Source: CAYZSU01 sp964480565
Lineage (GTDB): Bacteria > UBA10199 > 2-02-FULL-44-16 > JAAZCA01
Assembly: GCA_964480565.1 (NCBI GenBank)
Contig: CAYZSU010000092.1
Coordinates: 1 to 8,146, forward strand
DNA: 8,146 nt
Direction: 5' to 3'
The position numbers were made by a program, and so were the translations under genes. Positions 6,721-8,146 of the stretch are shown piece by piece. The notes under the pieces are model-generated. The model saw only the letters and a program-made list of their open reading frames with translations, ran no database searches and was not told the DNA's origin. How positions within the stretch are numbered: the stretch's first letter is position 1; the number at the start of each line of letters is the position of its first letter.

Positions 6721-7257
6721 ATGTTAAACAGATTAACTTTTGATAGAACTTCTTTTGGTATAATAGGTATACGACCTCACAAAATGTCAGATGCTAATGC
6801 ACTGATTCAAAGTGCAAATACCCCTGAAGTAGTTAAATATGCACTAGATAGTTTCCCTCATCCTTATACTGATGACGATGCTGAGGAATATTTGCAGTCT
6901 ATAGTTGAACAGACTCCTAGGCCACACTTTGCTATAACCGCTAATGATAAATTGATAGGCGGATTAGGATTCATGATCGGTGAGGATGTTGAGAAATATT
7001 CAGCTATAATTACATATTGGCTCGGTAAAGATTATTGGGGAGATGGTATTGCAACAATGCTTGTAAGTGGCGTTTGTGACTTTGCTTTCAAACAGACTGA
7101 TATTACTAGATTATCTGCAAGGGTATTTGAAGGTAACATTGCCTCTGAAATGGTTTTAGAAAAATGTGGATTTGAAAAAGAAGGAATTTTGAGAAAATCT
7201 ATTTTTAAACACAATAAATTTATTGATGGAATTCTTTATGCAAAAATTAAAGAGTAA
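6721..7257 (+). CDS. GNAT N-acetyltransferase, RimJ/RimL type
   Basis: An intact 178-residue acetyl-CoA-dependent N-acetyltransferase. The early part (GIRPHKMSDANALIQ and then SFPHPYTDDDAEEYL) is the usual RimJ/RimL beginning. ITYWLGKDYWGDGIATMLV (97-115) is motif A, the acetyl-CoA pyrophosphate-binding loop with the Q/RxxGxG/A-type turn written WGDGIA. ARVFEGNIASEMVLEKCGF (133-151) is motif B, with the N-x-x-S that contacts the cofactor, followed by the closing strand GILYAKI. Members acetylate ribosomal protein N-termini, antibiotics or small amines; which applies here cannot be told. It is the only clearly intact plus-strand gene and is transcribed away from the methyltransferase pair. It ends just before IS200/IS605-type debris, so it may have been brought in or rearranged with that element. 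Confidence 0.88.
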   Translation: MLNRLTFDRTSFGIIGIRPHKMSDANALIQSANTPEVVKYALDSFPHPYTDDDAEEYLQSIVEQTPRPHFAITANDKLIGGLGFMIGEDVEKYSAIITYWLGKDYWGDGIATMLVSGVCDFAFKQTDITRLSARVFEGNIASEMVLEKCGFEKEGILRKSIFKHNKFIDGILYAKIKE

Positions 7258-7299
7258 TATTTTTTCTCTTTGTGATTTATCAAAGGCGCCGGCTAGATA

Positions 7300-7432
7300 C
7301 ATCTTTTAAACTATAGATTCCCACGGGCTTGGAGACTGTGGAGAGGATGCATTAGCAATCTCAGTGAGCAGGAACCTAAAGCGGCGTGAGCTATTTGGAA
7401 TCATCGTCTCTTCAGGGCGATGAGAATGTCAA
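7300..7432 (+). ncRNA. Orphan omegaRNA (reRNA) scaffold / IS200-IS605 right end
   Basis: In this IS family the 3' end of tnpB and the right end of the element form the guide RNA scaffold. Here the tnpB tail is followed by an 8-bp hairpin, TCATCGTC (7401-7408) and GGCGATGA (7416-7423) with loop TCTTCAG, and then GAATGTCAA ending at 7432, the usual shape of such right ends (stem, then ...ATGTCAA). The guide would be the next 16-20 bases, starting TAGCTGCCTGTAAATG at 7433. The 5' limit of the RNA is my estimate. No tnpB body or tnpA is in the window, so any activity would need a TnpB supplied from elsewhere. Confidence 0.55.
7314..7389 (+). pseudogene. tnpB C-terminal tail (IS200/IS605 type), frameshifted
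   Basis: Only the last two dozen or so codons of a TnpB nuclease remain. One frame reads GLGDCGEDALAISV, and the next reads QEPKAA and then TGA at 7387-7389. Inserting one A into GTGAGCAGG (giving V-K-Q) joins them as ISVKQEPKAA-stop, a typical TnpB C-terminal ending. The RuvC catalytic core and the zinc finger, which should precede this, are absent: the GNAT gene lies there instead. Identification rests on the tail pattern and on the adjacent right-end hairpin. Confidence 0.55.
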
Positions 7433-7435
7433 TAG

Positions 7436-7618
7436 CTGCCTGTAAATGCAAAGAATAATGTTAATATTACACTGATAGACAATCATACAAAATTAAGGTT
7501 CCAAATTGGTTGTTTGAGGAAAAAAGTTAAATTGAGGGAGCAATATTTGGAGGATTTGAGTAAGGAGAACAAACAAAAGGAGCAAGTGGATTCCTTATAT
7601 GGAATGGCTAGTATTTGA
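7436..7618 (+). pseudogene. Open-frame remnant after the IS right end, unknown
   Basis: Directly after the IS right end, a plus-strand frame stays open for 60 codons from CTG at 7436 to TGA at 7616-7618. It contains NITLIDNHTKLRFQIG and then a strongly charged helical stretch (KVKLREQYLEDLSKENKQKE) ending VDSLYGMASI. There is no start codon with a ribosome binding site, so it looks like the 3' part of a gene cut by the IS insertion. I do not recognise a family; the charged part could form a coiled coil. It may also be chance. Confidence 0.25.
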
Positions 7619-7630
7619 TCCGATACTAGC
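7607..7630 (+). terminator. 8-bp perfect hairpin at the end of the remnant frame
   Basis: GCTAGTAT (7607-7614) and ATACTAGC (7623-7630) are perfect inverted repeats around an 8-base loop that contains the TGA of the preceding frame. The stem is AT-rich and followed by AGATAA rather than a T-run, so a standard Rho-independent terminator is doubtful. It might also be a protein-binding site. Confidence 0.25.
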
Positions 7631-7636
7631 AGATAA

Positions 7637-7646
7637 NNNNNNNNNN
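7637..7646. other. Assembly gap (10 N)
   Basis: Ten N bases. The gap falls between the remnant frame and a repeat-family end, which fits an assembly break at a repeat. True distance and content are unknown, and frames should not be read across it. Confidence 0.95.
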
Positions 7647-7652
7647 AATCAG

Positions 7653-7672
7653 TGATGGGAGTGTTGAAAAAT
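7653..7672 (+). repeat. Degenerate end of the 151-bp repeat family
   Basis: TGATGGGAGTGTTGAAAAAT closely resembles both edges of the intact repeats (TTATGGGACTGTTGAAAAAT). Beyond it the sequence does not follow either copy for more than a few bases. It lies between the assembly gap and the ATPase fragment, so a fuller copy may be hidden in the gap or have been lost by deletion. Confidence 0.45.
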
Positions 7673-7871
7673 GTGAGAAATTCAAGCCAAGATAGCAACT
7701 ATATTGCAGCATGTACTTGGCAATTATAGACCTCATATCATTTTTGACCCTGTTCGCGATATCGAAGGCGCACGTGCGGATCCAGACCTTTTTCTAAGCA
7801 ATCGACAACTACCTATTATATTGGATAAAATTCAATATGTCCCGTCACGGCATGTCTACTTTTTTATACCA

Positions 7872-7922
7872 CTTCAAGGCTTTCCAACACAGCAAGATGG
7901 GCGTTCCCAAAGGACAGCCCCC
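7872..7922 (+). repeat. Degenerate repeat piece (one end, internally deleted)
   Basis: ACACAGCAAGATGGGCGTTC...ACAGCCCC matches, in the reverse orientation, the GGGG edge of the intact repeats (copy 1 reads ACACAGAAGATGGGCGTTTT, then TCAACAACCCC). CTTCAAGGC just upstream matches TTCAAGGC from the far side of the palindrome, so the centre appears deleted. It ends where the next degenerate copy begins. Confidence 0.45.
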
Positions 7923-7924
7923 TA

Positions 7925-7990
7925 TATTGGGACTGCCATCGAAATAGCAATTAGTGGGGTTATTCAAAAATACCCAGATTGCCTAACCTC
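7925..7990 (+). repeat. Degenerate repeat piece abutting the previous one
   Basis: The plus strand reads TATTGGGACTGCCATCGAAA, then TAGCAATTAGTGGGGTTATT and CAAAAATACCCAGATT. This follows the other edge and internal arm of the intact repeats (TATTATGGGACTGGTGAAAA, ATAGCAATTTGTGGGGTTGT, TCAAAAATGTCCAGATT) over about 60 bp with few differences. Downstream it diverges, but a stem TAACCTC (7984-7990) with GAGGTTA (8004-8010) stands where the element's palindrome would be. The peptide frame of the intact copies is closed here by a TAG. It lies head to tail with the piece ending at 7922. Confidence 0.6.
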
Positions 7991-8027
7991 TATTAGACTA
8001 CATGAGGTTACAGGCATAACGCCGACT

Positions 8028-8065
8028 ATCATTTGCCAGGCATATTTATATACCTGGCAAATGAT
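8028..8065. repeat. 13-bp perfect inverted repeat
   Basis: ATCATTTGCCAGG (8028-8040) and CCTGGCAAATGAT (8053-8065) are exact reverse complements with a 12-base AT-rich spacer. It could be a strong hairpin, a transcription terminator lacking a T-run, or a binding site. It lies within the tail of the ATPase fragment's frame, where no protein similarity remains. Confidence 0.5.
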
Positions 8066-8092
8066 GTCTTGTTTACTAGCGCTGTGACAACT

Positions 8093-8126
8093 AACTTGAA
8101 AAATTGCGTTAGCAATTAGTCAAGTT
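8093..8126. repeat. Hairpin with 7-bp and 6-bp stems
   Basis: AACTTGA (8093-8099) pairs with TCAAGTT (8120-8126), and inside it AATTGC (8102-8107) pairs with GCAATT (8112-8117), leaving a GTTA loop and a small 2x2 internal loop. Its role is unknown. It is only a few bases from the 13-bp inverted repeat and may be part of another decayed palindromic element. Confidence 0.4.
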
Positions 8127-8146
8127 GATCAAGCGATTGTGCATTT

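Larger units (their letters stand above)
7692..8087 (+). pseudogene. DUF4143-type AAA ATPase, internal fragment
   Basis: A fragment of the AAA_14/DUF4143 P-loop ATPase family. It begins within what should follow Walker A (ATILQHVLGNYRP) and continues FDPVRDIEGARADPDLFL, the family's 'D....A..DP..Fl' signature, then PIILDKIQYVP, the Walker B strand. The normal DEiQ is DKIQ, so the acidic catalytic residue is lost. After YVPS (about 7850) the similarity stops and the frame runs into repeat-derived DNA (GWATFQ-like debris is absent; instead the DNA itself matches the repeat) until TGA at 8085-8087. Walker A, the sensor strand and the DUF4143 domain are missing or unrecognisable. The family is common near mobile and toxin-related loci, its role mostly unknown. 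Non-functional. Confidence 0.6.

Noticed and set aside
6480..7432. GNAT gene as a passenger of a complete IS200/IS605 element with the TATCAATA palindrome as left end
   Set aside because: The palindrome is near-perfect and short, unlike typical imperfect left-end hairpins, and no cleavage site or tnpA can be recognised, so simple adjacency is the safer reading.
7483..7698. Minus-strand ORF across the N gap
   Set aside because: It spans unknown bases and a repeat edge, so its continuity is not real evidence of a gene.
1..8146. CRISPR array, tRNA or rRNA genes
   Set aside because: No regularly spaced repeats, no cloverleaf with TTCRA-type arm and no rRNA-like segment was seen on either strand.

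Overview
The window is AT-rich bacterial DNA in an advanced state of decay: mostly broken or truncated genes, several copies of a short palindromic repeat, and one assembly gap (10 Ns at 7637-7646). This fits a host-associated or recently reduced genome with much pseudogenisation, repeat spread and IS debris. Nothing fixes the species. A Legionellales-like gammaproteobacterium is a guess from general style, not a demonstrated assignment.

Minus-strand block, 1-6464, read right to left. It starts with two paralogous SAM-dependent methyltransferases (6464-5287 and 5266-4253) that form a probable two-gene operon. The first is broken by a frameshift at a run of seven A and carries a 151-bp repeat. 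The second looks intact. After about 360 bp with no convincing gene comes an MFS exporter gene (3888-2452) split by a second 151-bp copy of the same repeat. A 75-codon ORF overlaps its stop by ATGA. A third, unrelated and apparently intact methyltransferase follows (2202-1516). Then come an AAA-type ATPase lacking its Walker A half and frameshifted (1509-636), a probable remnant of a condensation/acyltransferase-like enzyme (559-168), and the first ~55 codons of a second MFS exporter running off the window edge. Methyltransferases, exporters and an acyltransferase-like remnant together suggest a decayed specialised-metabolite locus, but this is inference.

Plus-strand block, 6480-8146. A regulatory-looking intergenic region with a perfect TATCAATA/TATTGATA palindrome precedes an intact GNAT acetyltransferase (6721-7257). 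Directly after it lies the 3' tail of an IS200/IS605-type tnpB with its right-end hairpin ending GATGAGAATGTCAA, an orphan omegaRNA-like scaffold without a tnpB body. Then come a 61-codon open frame of unknown origin, the gap, and a fragment of a DUF4143-type AAA ATPase whose Walker B reads D-K, with degenerate repeat pieces inside it.

The most interesting element is the 151-bp repeat (3389-3539 and 6106-6256). Both copies have the same length, are flanked by ATAAT on both sides, and add exactly 156 bp (52 codons). Removing each copy with one ATAAT restores a continuous host reading frame. Both copies keep the same stop-free frame, with similar peptides (MGL.KNSN..GCSKM.RFKA ... RRWAFFN.P), and the central palindrome is kept although its sequence differs. 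This resembles the Rickettsia palindromic elements (RPEs) that insert into genes as in-frame peptides.
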